This document shows positions 1 through 6,242 of a stretch of 16,815 nt of DNA, piece by piece. The notes beneath the pieces were generated by a model. That model was not told where the DNA came from and did not search any database. It saw only the letters and a program-made list of their open reading frames with translations. This stretch comes from Xanthomonas cassavae CFBP 4642. Lineage in GTDB: Bacteria; Pseudomonadota; Gammaproteobacteria; Xanthomonadales; Xanthomonadaceae. The number at the start of each line of letters is the position of its first letter. Position 1 is the stretch's first letter. The translations under genes and the position numbers were made by a program. The stretch spans positions 4,135,361 through 4,152,175 of the forward strand of contig NZ_CM002139.1 in the NCBI RefSeq assembly GCF_000454545.1. The letters run 5' to 3'.

Positions 1-24
1 CCTGATTAGCCCTGACCATCAGCC
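1..24 (+). repeat. Left terminal inverted repeat of the IS1595-family element
   Basis: Begins CCTGATTAGCCC. The reverse complement of 1049-1072 begins with the same 12 bases, and the two 24-base ends differ at only three positions. It lies 67 bp upstream of the transposase ATG, so the promoter must lie in this short leader. Confidence 0.88.
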
Positions 25-91
25 GCCTGTCGCAGGATCTGCGCCGCGCTGGGTGGATGCTGCTGTCACCTGAAGCCAACGAGGTGGCGTG

Positions 92-1054
92 ATGAGTATC
101 AATGCCGTGCAGTTCCAAGCGGGATTGTCGATGCCTGAGTTCTTCGCGTCCTACGGCACCGAAGCCAAGTGCTATCGCGCGCTTTACAAGTGGCGCTGGC
201 CGCAAGGCTTTCGTTGCCCTGTTTGTGCCGGACGCGTGCGCTCGCGTTTCAAGCGGGGTGCTGCGATCTACTACCAATGCAGCGCGTGCCGGCATCAGAC
301 CAGCCTGATTGCAGGCACGATGTTCGAAGGCACCAAGCTGCCGCTGCGCACCTGGATGCTGGCGTTGCACCTGCTGACCTCGACCAAAACCAACATGGCC
401 GCGCTGGAGTTGATGCGGCATCTGGGCGTCAACTACAAGACGGCCTGGCGGATGAAACACAAGATCATGCAGGTTATGGCCGAGCGCGAATCCATGCGGA
501 AACTGGCGGGTTTCGTGCAGATCGACGATGCCTATCTCGGCGGCGAGCGTAACGGTGGCAAGGCCGGACGCGGATCGGAGAACAAACAAGCGTTCCTGAT
601 TGCGGTGCAGACCGATGCCACCTTCACCGCGCCGCGCTTTGTGGTGATCGAGCCGGTGCGCAGCTTCGACAACACCTCGCTGCAGGACTGGATTGCCCGT
701 CGCTTGGCGCCCGAATGCGAGGTCTACACCGATGGGCTGGCCTGCTTCCGCCGGCTAGAAGACGCCGGCCACGCGCACACCACGCTGGACACTGGCGGTG
801 GTCGTGCCGCGACCGAAACGGCCGGTGCACGTTGGCTCAACGTGGTGCTGGGCAATCTCAAACGCGCCATCAGTGGCGTGTATCACGCCATCGCGCAAGG
901 CAAATACGCAAGGCGTTACCTGGGAGAAGCGGCCTATCGTTTTAATCGTCGATTCCGCTTGCGCGAGATGCTGCCACGACTTGCCACGGCCATGATGCAA
1001 TCCACACCATGCCCAGAGCCGGTTTTACGTGCAGCGAGCAATTTTCATGGCTGA
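92..1054 (+). CDS. IS1595-family transposase
   Basis: A transposase of about 320 residues that would cut and join the element ends at 1-24 and 1049-1072. The N-terminus carries a zinc ribbon with two CxxC pairs (CPVC and CSAC, near residues 42-45 and 63-66). A DDE-type catalytic domain of the ISXO2-like kind follows. The first aspartate is in VQIDDAYLGGE (about 145) and the second in VYTDGLACF (about 214). The third position is probably an asparagine in the WLNVVLGNLKRA segment (about 250-255), as is typical of this family, which often replaces the usual glutamate. The ATG at 92 is preferred over the adjacent GTG at 89 because GAGG at 81-84 is 7 bases upstream. The length is normal and the frame is open throughout. 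Confidence 0.9.
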   Translation: MSINAVQFQAGLSMPEFFASYGTEAKCYRALYKWRWPQGFRCPVCAGRVRSRFKRGAAIYYQCSACRHQTSLIAGTMFEGTKLPLRTWMLALHLLTSTKTNMAALELMRHLGVNYKTAWRMKHKIMQVMAERESMRKLAGFVQIDDAYLGGERNGGKAGRGSENKQAFLIAVQTDATFTAPRFVVIEPVRSFDNTSLQDWIARRLAPECEVYTDGLACFRRLEDAGHAHTTLDTGGGRAATETAGARWLNVVLGNLKRAISGVYHAIAQGKYARRYLGEAAYRFNRRFRLREMLPRLATAMMQSTPCPEPVLRAASNFHG

Positions 1055-1072
1055 GAGTCGGGGCTAATCAGG
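1049..1072 (-). repeat. Right terminal inverted repeat of the IS1595-family element
   Basis: Ends GGGCTAATCAGG and is the inverted partner of 1-24. The last glycine codon and the TGA stop of the transposase lie inside this repeat, so the coding region runs right into the element end. The 8 bases that follow (AAAAAGCA, 1073-1080) are the expected copy of the target duplication, because this family usually makes 8-bp duplications. Confidence 0.87.
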
Positions 1073-1094
1073 AAAAAGCATGCAGTGCCGCAAA

Positions 1095-1124
1095 AAAAAC
1101 AGGCCGCTTTCGCGGCCTGTTTTT
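1095..1124 (-). terminator. Intrinsic terminator of the OmpA-family lipoprotein gene
   Basis: A perfect 13-bp stem (1095-1107 with 1112-1124) closes a TTTC loop. It has a GC-rich core, ACAGGCCGC paired with GCGGCCTGT, and A/T tracts on both sides. Read on the minus strand it lies about 50 bp after the stop at 1175 and ends in a U-run from the A-tract at 1092-1099. The T-run on the other side means it could also stop transcription leaving the insertion sequence. Confidence 0.85.
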
Positions 1125-1174
1125 CAATACATCGCGGGCGAGTCAATCGTCCCGCCATGATTCACTGCATCACA

Positions 1175-1900
1175 TCAACGCATGCCGGTATTGCTGGCAG
1201 TGCCTTCGGCACGCAACGGGATCAAGCGGATCTCCACGCGACGGTTCTGCGCGCGGCCGGCATCGGTGCTGTTGTCGGCGATCGGATAGCGCTTGCCGGC
1301 GCCCATGGTTTCCATGCGCTCGCGCTGCACGCCCTGCGCGGTCAGGTACTGCGCCACGGCACCGGCGCGTTCTTCTGACAGACGCTGGTTCACCGCATCG
1401 CTGCCCACGCTGTCGGTGTGGCCCACCACTTCCACCATGGTCTGGTTGTACTCGCGCAGCGTCGAGGCAACGCCGTTGAGCGCGCTGTAGAACTGCGGCT
1501 TCAACGCAGACTTGCCGAAGTCGAAGGTGATGCCGTCCGGCAGGTTCAAGGTGATGTTGTCGCCCTGGCGCTGCACGTCGATGCCAGTGTTGGCGGTGCG
1601 CTCACGCAGCGCGCGTTCCTGGCGATCCTGGTACTGGCCCACGGCCGCACCGCTCAGCGCACCGATGCCGGCGCCGATCATCGCGTGCTGACGACGCTCT
1701 GTGGCGCTGTCGCCGGTGAGCAGGCCGGCAGCCACACCGATGGCGGTACCGATCAGCGCGTTGCGCCCGGTGCGATTCTGCTGTTGGGTCTGCTCGCCGT
1801 ACTGATCGCGCTGCACGTACGAACCGCCGGTAGCGCAGGCGGACAACGCGATGGCGCTGGCCAGCGCGACGGCAAGAGGCTTGGTGGCTGCTGAGGACAT
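1175..1900 (-). CDS. OmpA-family outer-membrane lipoprotein with glycine zipper (YiaD/YfiB-like)
   Basis: A 241-residue lipoprotein expected in the outer membrane, where its C-terminal domain would bind peptidoglycan non-covalently. The signal peptide ends in a lipobox, LSAC, with the lipidated Cys at residue 22. Residues 46-90 form a glycine-rich, zipper-like pair of hydrophobic segments (GTAIGVAAG and GAGIGALSGAAVG). The OmpA C-terminal domain runs from about 123 to 227. It shows GHTDSVG with Asp163, LSEERAGAV with Arg178, the pair that contacts diaminopimelate in this family, and the terminal signature GRAQNRRVEIRL. The architecture matches E. coli YiaD. An AGGAGA ribosome site lies 5 to 6 bases before the ATG. 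The gene stands alone with its own terminator. Confidence 0.9.
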   Translation of the reverse strand: MSSAATKPLAVALASAIALSACATGGSYVQRDQYGEQTQQQNRTGRNALIGTAIGVAAGLLTGDSATERRQHAMIGAGIGALSGAAVGQYQDRQERALRERTANTGIDVQRQGDNITLNLPDGITFDFGKSALKPQFYSALNGVASTLREYNQTMVEVVGHTDSVGSDAVNQRLSEERAGAVAQYLTAQGVQRERMETMGAGKRYPIADNSTDAGRAQNRRVEIRLIPLRAEGTASNTGMR

Positions 1901-2020
1901 GGTGTTCTCCTATCGCCGGATCGTCCGGCACTCAATCGTGTCGGCGAGGATAACCAGCGCCACGCCACTGGCACATGATGAAGGCACGGGCTGGAGGCGC
2001 GCGGCAGGCTCACCATTCAG

Positions 2021-2032
2021 GAAAACGTTTTC
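2021..2032. promoter_or_regulatory. Perfect 12-bp palindrome, LacI/GalR-type operator candidate
   Basis: The sequence GAAAACGTTTTC is its own reverse complement, with the central CG and A/T-rich arms typical of operators bound by LacI/GalR-family repressors. It lies about 120 bp upstream of the lipoprotein start on the minus strand, a plausible regulatory distance. No LacI-family gene is in the window, so the binding protein, if any, is encoded elsewhere. A chance palindrome cannot be excluded. Confidence 0.4.
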
Positions 2033-2256
2033 GGCGACATGGAGCGAAAAGCCGATCAGCAGTGCGCGTGCCCGCAGCCACCCGACAACAGAACCGACGC
2101 AGAAAAACCTCGGCGGTGGAACGCCGGCACTCCAGACAGCATGCTGACCTCACGCATCGTCGAGAGGGTAGAGTGCGCCACGACCACACCGGAGCCCAGT
2201 CACACACCGATCAAGCCAGCTGCACCGACTCGCGCAGATCGATGTGGCAGGCAGGT

Positions 2257-2286
2257 GCATGCGTACCCGCGGCAACGCACGCATGC
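2257..2286 (-). terminator. Inverted repeat after phrB, weak terminator candidate
   Basis: Arms GCATGCGT (2257-2264) and ACGCATGC (2279-2286) pair perfectly over 8 bp around a 14-base spacer. The repeat starts 12 bases beyond the phrB stop on the minus strand. No U-run follows, so it may be a Rho-dependent end, an RNA-stabilising hairpin or a protein site rather than a true intrinsic terminator. Confidence 0.3.
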
Positions 2287-2298
2287 GGCGCGGATGCG

Positions 2299-3717
2299 CT
2301 ACCCGCGTGTCTTTGCATACGCTGCCAGGGCCGCATCGCGCCCCTCGGCCAGCCCGATGATGGGTGAACGCGGATACTCCGGCGCCAGGCGTGCGAGCGA
2401 CAACGGATGCTGCCACGGCGCAAAGCGCTCCTTCACTGGCAACCTGCCGAGCTCGGGCACCCAGCGCGTGATGTAGGCCGCTTGCGGATCGAATTTTTCC
2501 GCCTGTGTCACCGGATTGAAAACGCGGAAATACGGCGCGGCATCGGCGCCGGTGCCAGCCACCCATTGCCACCCCATGGTGTTGTTGGCCAGGTCCGCAT
2601 CCACCAGCGTGTCCCAGAACCAGCGCGCACCTTGGACCCAGTGTACGCGCAGATGCTTGCACAACAGACTGGCTACGATCATGCGCACGCGGTTGTGCAT
2701 CCAGCCGGTATGCCAGAGCTGGCGCATGCCGGCATCGACGATGGGAATGCCGGTGCGCCCCCGTTGCCAGGCCTGCAATGTCACCGGATCGGCCTTGGCC
2801 CAGTCGAAGCCTTCGAAGCGCGGATTGAGATTCTGGTTGGTGGTCTCCGGAAAATGGTGCAGCAGGTGATAGGCGAAATCGCGCCAGCCCAGCTGCCGGA
2901 TATAGCCATCGATCTCTGCACCGTTGCGCGCATTGCGCTGTGCGTTCAACGCAGCGGCAATCCGCCACGGTGCGATCTCGCCGAAGTGCAGGTGCGGCGA
3001 CAGTTGCGAGGTGCCGACACGATCGGGACGGTCGCGATTTTCGCGGTAGCCGGAGAGCGCGCCATCGATGAAGATTTCCAGCATCTCGTGCGCGCCGGCC
3101 TCGCCCGGCTGCCAGTGCTCCCAGAAACCCTGGTCCCAGCTCAGCGTCGGCACCAGTCCCAAAGTGTCCAGCGCCTCGCCCGTGAGCTTGGCCGGCAGCG
3201 GCGGCAGGCTGCGCGGCACCGGCACCGGGTCGGGCAACTGCAACTGGGTCAGCGCGTTGCGCCAGAACGCAGTGAAGACCTTGTACGGCCCGCCCTGCTG
3301 GGTGCTCAGCTGCCAGGGCTCGAACAGCAGCGCCGAATTGCAGCTCTGCACCTCGATGCCGCGCTCGCGCAGGCTGCGTTTGATCTGTGCATCGCGCGGC
3401 TGGGTGGCCGGCTCGTACTTGCGATTCCAGTACACCGCCACCGCATCGGTTTGCGCGATCACCTCATCGAGCACCTGCGCGCTGTTGCCGGCGCGAATCG
3501 CCAGGCCGCTGCCCAGCGCGCGCAAGCCTGCATCCAGCGCCGCCAGCGAGCGATGCCGCCAGCTGCGCGAGGCCGCGCCCGGTGTCCACTCGCCCTCTTC
3601 GTGCGGCGCATCGATATACAGCGGAATCGGCTGATGTCCCGCATCCAGCGCAGCCTGCAAGGCCGGATTGTCATGCAGGCGCAGATCGCGACGGAACCAG
3701 ACGATGGCGTAGGACAT
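2299..3717 (-). CDS. phrB: Deoxyribodipyrimidine photolyase (class I CPD photolyase)
   Basis: A 472-residue flavoprotein that uses blue light to split cyclobutane pyrimidine dimers in DNA. The N-terminal antenna-chromophore domain opens with VWFRRDLRLHDNPAL. The FAD-binding domain contains TSQLSPHLHFGE (236-247), WRDFAYHLL (278-286), TGIPIVDAGMRQL (322-334), TGWMHNRVRM and NNTMGWQWVAGTGADAAPYF (378-397). The tryptophans expected to carry electrons to FAD are present near 306, 360 and 383. The ATG at 3717 is chosen because the family begins at this motif; an open frame continues 31 codons upstream without family similarity. Length equals the E. coli enzyme. It follows dnaB after 102 bp on the same strand, so read-through is possible, but the functions are not otherwise linked. 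Confidence 0.95.
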   Translation of the reverse strand: MSYAIVWFRRDLRLHDNPALQAALDAGHQPIPLYIDAPHEEGEWTPGAASRSWRHRSLAALDAGLRALGSGLAIRAGNSAQVLDEVIAQTDAVAVYWNRKYEPATQPRDAQIKRSLRERGIEVQSCNSALLFEPWQLSTQQGGPYKVFTAFWRNALTQLQLPDPVPVPRSLPPLPAKLTGEALDTLGLVPTLSWDQGFWEHWQPGEAGAHEMLEIFIDGALSGYRENRDRPDRVGTSQLSPHLHFGEIAPWRIAAALNAQRNARNGAEIDGYIRQLGWRDFAYHLLHHFPETTNQNLNPRFEGFDWAKADPVTLQAWQRGRTGIPIVDAGMRQLWHTGWMHNRVRMIVASLLCKHLRVHWVQGARWFWDTLVDADLANNTMGWQWVAGTGADAAPYFRVFNPVTQAEKFDPQAAYITRWVPELGRLPVKERFAPWQHPLSLARLAPEYPRSPIIGLAEGRDAALAAYAKTRG

Positions 3718-3819
3718 ACAAGCTCGGCAGCGGCGATGAGGCGCGCAGCATAAGCCAGCAGATGCAAGGATGGCGCGATGCCGCAGCGACGCATTGCCGC
3801 CCGGCCTCATGCAGAAGGT

Positions 3820-5250
3820 TTATTCGAAACTGCCCACCGAATCGTGCGACAGATTGTCGAAACGGGTGTATTCGCCGAAGAACTTGAGCTTGCACGAGCC
3901 GGTCGGGCCGCCGCGGTGCTTGCCGATGATGATCTCGGCCAGGCCCTTGTCCGGCGAATTTTCCTTGTTGTAGTAATCGTCGCGGTAGATGAAGACGATC
4001 ATGTCCGCGTCCTGCTCGATTGCGCCGGATTCGCGCAAGTCGGCCATCACCGGCCGCTTGTCGGTGCGGGTTTCCAGCGAGCGGTTGAGCTGCGACAGCG
4101 CAATCACCGGCACGTTGAGTTCCTTGGCCAGGCCCTTGAGACCCCGCGAGATTTCCGAAATTTCGGTCGCGCGGTTTTCGCTGTTGCCCGGCACCGACAT
4201 CAGCTGCAGGTAATCGATGACGATCAGGCCCAGGTCGTGTTCGCGCTTGAGCCGGCGGCACTTGGAGCGCAGCACTTCCGGCGACACGCCCGGCGTGTCG
4301 TCGATGAAGATCTTGGTTTCTTTCAGCATCTTGATCGCGCCGGTCACGCGTGCCCAATCCTCGTCTTCCAGCGCACCGGTACGCAGACGCTGCGCATTGA
4401 TGCGGCCGTTGGAGGAGATCAGGCGCATCGCCAGCTGCGAGGCCGACATTTCCATCGAAAACACCGCCACGCCCTTCCTGGACTTGATCGCGGCGTATTC
4501 GGCAATGTTCAGCGCGAAGGTGGTCTTGCCCATGGCCGGACGCGCCGCCAGGATGATCAGGTCGGTCGGCTGCAGGCCGGCGGTCATCGCATCGAAATCG
4601 TTATAGCCGGTTGGCAGGCCGGTGATGTTGCCGCCGTTCTCGAAGCGGTTGCGCAGCTCTTCGAACGCGTCCTTCAAGGCGCCGGGCATCGCCACGAAAT
4701 CGGTACGCCCGCGCGCGCCGGCTTCGGCGATCTTGAACACGGCTTTTTCGGCCGAGGACAGCAACTCGACGCTGTCGCGGCCCTCTGGCTGGAAGCCATC
4801 GTTGACGATCGTGGTGCCCACTTCGATCAACTGCCGCAGCACCGCCTTGTCGCGTACGATTTCCGCATACGCGGCGATGTTGGCTGCCGACGGCGTGGTG
4901 CTGGCCAGCTCGATCAGGTAGGCGCCATCGCCCACCTGCTCCAGCTTGCCCTGCGATTCGAACCATTCGCCCAGGGTCACTGCGTCGAACGGGCGATCCT
5001 TCTCATTCAATTCGCGAATCGCGCGGTAGATCAACCGGTGGTCGCGGCGGTAGAAGTCGTTTTCGGTCAGTTGGTCGTTGACGCGGTCGAACGCGTCCGG
5101 CGCCAGCATCAGCCCGCCGAGCACGGCCTGCTCGGCCTCGACCGAATGCGGTGGCACGCGCAGCTGATCAAGGCGCGGCTCGGGACGATCGTAATCGCCG
5201 TCGTCGCGATCGCGATTGCGCTTGGAACGGAAACCAGGACGAGCGGACAT
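3820..5250 (-). CDS. dnaB: Replicative DNA helicase DnaB
   Basis: The hexameric helicase that unwinds DNA at the replication fork and binds primase. It has 476 residues: a basic leader of about 30, the N-terminal helical domain (PHSVEAEQAVLGGLML, about 34-49), a linker and the RecA-like motor domain. Walker A is ARPAMGKTT (236-244), Walker B is LIVIDYLQLM with Asp346, and the arginine-finger segment is GKHRGGPTG near Arg446. LRESGAIEQDAD (405-416) is also typical. The motor is uninterrupted; no intein is present, although dnaB is a common intein site. The ATG at 5250 is preferred to the in-frame TTG two codons upstream. A consensus DnaA box lies 78 bp upstream of the start. Confidence 0.97.
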   Translation of the reverse strand: MSARPGFRSKRNRDRDDGDYDRPEPRLDQLRVPPHSVEAEQAVLGGLMLAPDAFDRVNDQLTENDFYRRDHRLIYRAIRELNEKDRPFDAVTLGEWFESQGKLEQVGDGAYLIELASTTPSAANIAAYAEIVRDKAVLRQLIEVGTTIVNDGFQPEGRDSVELLSSAEKAVFKIAEAGARGRTDFVAMPGALKDAFEELRNRFENGGNITGLPTGYNDFDAMTAGLQPTDLIILAARPAMGKTTFALNIAEYAAIKSRKGVAVFSMEMSASQLAMRLISSNGRINAQRLRTGALEDEDWARVTGAIKMLKETKIFIDDTPGVSPEVLRSKCRRLKREHDLGLIVIDYLQLMSVPGNSENRATEISEISRGLKGLAKELNVPVIALSQLNRSLETRTDKRPVMADLRESGAIEQDADMIVFIYRDDYYNKENSPDKGLAEIIIGKHRGGPTGSCKLKFFGEYTRFDNLSHDSVGSFE

Positions 5251-5327
5251 GGACAAACAGACCTGACGCAGGGGACACGAGGGCAGGAAGCATAGTCATC
5301 GGCGACGCCGACGACCATGCACAACTC

Positions 5328-5336
5328 TGTGGATAA
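5328..5336 (-). promoter_or_regulatory. Perfect DnaA box upstream of dnaB
   Basis: TGTGGATAA on the plus strand reads TTATCCACA on the minus strand, the exact 9-base DnaA consensus. It lies 78 bp before the dnaB ATG, where a promoter would be expected. It is a single box, with no cluster and no AT-rich unwinding region nearby, so this is not an origin. A regulatory role is inferred from position only. Confidence 0.55.
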
Positions 5337-5428
5337 CTGGTGGACAGCCGGTGCAGCACTCTTCTACGCCGGCCCTGTCGCATCGGCCGCGACCCTTGCC
5401 CTGCCTGGGTTTGCCCGCTCCCGCCGCG

Positions 5429-5461
5429 GCCTGCGGCGCGCGCCGTGCGGGCGCCGCAGGC
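5429..5461 (-). terminator. GC-rich hairpin after the FMN reductase gene
   Basis: An 11-bp perfect stem, GCCTGCGGCGC (5429-5439) with GCGCCGCAGGC (5451-5461), closes an 11-base loop. It begins 11 bases after the stop of the FMN reductase on the minus strand. No U-run follows, so it may assist termination or protect the 3' end, but it is not a canonical intrinsic terminator. Confidence 0.4.
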
Positions 5462-5471
5462 TGTGATCAAC

Positions 5472-6026
5472 TCAATGCTTCAGGAGCTCGACCAGGCCCA
5501 GGAAGGCGTCGACGAAGCCCTGCAGGAATTTGCGGCTGTCGGCATTGGCAATGGTGTCGTCCGGGCCGAACAGGCCGTCCTTGTATTGCAAAAACACCTC
5601 GGGCTGGCCGAGCACGTGCATGTTCAGATAGGCCAGCACGTTGCGTAGGTGTTGCTGCGCGGTCGCGGTGCCGATCGCACCGACCGAGATGCCGACCACC
5701 GCCGCCGGCTTGCCGGCAAACGCACTGTCGCCATACGGCCGCGAGCCGGTGTCGATGGCGTTCTTGAGTACGCCGGGGATCGAGCGGTTGTATTCGGGCG
5801 TCACGAACAGCACTGCGTCGGCGGCGCGGATCTGTTGCTTCAGGCGCGTGCCTTCGGCCGGGAAATCGCCGTCGCGGTCCTGGTTGTACAGCGGGATATC
5901 GCCGATCTCCACATACTCGAACACGGCCTTGTCGCCAGCAAGATGCGCCAGCGCGCGCGCCAGCTGGCGGTTATAGGATTCTGCACGCAGGCTGCCGACC
6001 AGCACGGCGATGGTGAGCTTGCTCAT
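5472..6026 (-). CDS. NAD(P)H-dependent FMN reductase, flavodoxin-fold (ChrR/YieF-like)
   Basis: A 184-residue cytoplasmic flavoprotein of the NADPH-dependent FMN reductase family, which transfers electrons from NAD(P)H through FMN to quinones, chromate, azo dyes or similar acceptors. The FMN phosphate loop is GSLRAESYNR (11-20) and the family signature PEYNRSIPGVLKNAID is at 77-92. GISVGAIGTATAQQHLR (112-128) is the usual third FMN-contact region. Length is typical. A GGAG ribosome site lies about 8 bases before the ATG. It is separated from asnB by 216 bp and from dnaB by about 220 bp and is probably its own unit. The physiological acceptor cannot be told from sequence. Confidence 0.9.
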   Translation of the reverse strand: MSKLTIAVLVGSLRAESYNRQLARALAHLAGDKAVFEYVEIGDIPLYNQDRDGDFPAEGTRLKQQIRAADAVLFVTPEYNRSIPGVLKNAIDTGSRPYGDSAFAGKPAAVVGISVGAIGTATAQQHLRNVLAYLNMHVLGQPEVFLQYKDGLFGPDDTIANADSRKFLQGFVDAFLGLVELLKH

Positions 6027-6242
6027 GGATACGCTCCGTGGAAACAGGGCCCCACCCTACCCAGCAGCGTGCTCAGGGCTGGTGAAGCGGCGCCCGGATC
6101 CGGCCGCTGCGCCGCAACTGCATGCAGTGCGCTGAGCCCTTCCCGGTCCGATGTCCGAGCCGAAGCGACAAGCCACAGCAACACTGCGCGCACCGCAGCG
6201 CCATCTTCACCACCTGACCACTACGCGTCGCCACAACCACGA

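Larger units (their letters stand above)
1..1072 (+). mobile_element. IS1595-family insertion sequence, apparently complete
   Basis: The element is bounded by imperfect terminal inverted repeats at 1-24 and 1049-1072 that match at 21 of 24 positions. It holds a single full-length transposase gene with no frameshift or internal stop, so it may still be active. A length near 1.07 kb with one ORF is normal for IS1595-family elements. The left end coincides with the first base of the window, so the left flank and target duplication cannot be seen. The right end lies 22 bp before the terminator stem of the neighbouring OmpA lipoprotein gene, so the insertion sits between genes and breaks nothing visible on this side. 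Confidence 0.88.
1901..2298. other. 398-bp intergenic region between phrB and the OmpA-like lipoprotein gene
   Basis: No credible gene is visible: the short open frames here on both strands lack family signatures and good ribosome sites. The region holds the lipoprotein's AGGAGA ribosome site next to its start, a perfect 12-bp palindrome at 2021-2032 and a terminator-like inverted repeat at 2257-2286 just past the phrB stop. I could not identify a convincing -35/-10 promoter pair by eye. Confidence 0.6.

Noticed and set aside
1975..2476. Overlapping open frames of 65-145 codons in the phrB-OmpA intergenic region
   Set aside because: They lack family motifs and ribosome sites, have biased composition, and run into phrB on the antisense side.
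2407..3753. 448-codon plus-strand open frame opposite phrB
   Set aside because: It is the antisense shadow of the photolyase gene, with no motif and no ribosome site.
3778..5295. 505-codon plus-strand open frame opposite dnaB
   Set aside because: It is the antisense shadow of dnaB, rich in His/Arg/Gln, without recognisable motifs.
5257..5471. Possible replication origin near the DnaA box
   Set aside because: Only one box is present, the region is GC-rich with no unwinding element, and neither dnaA nor dnaN is adjacent.
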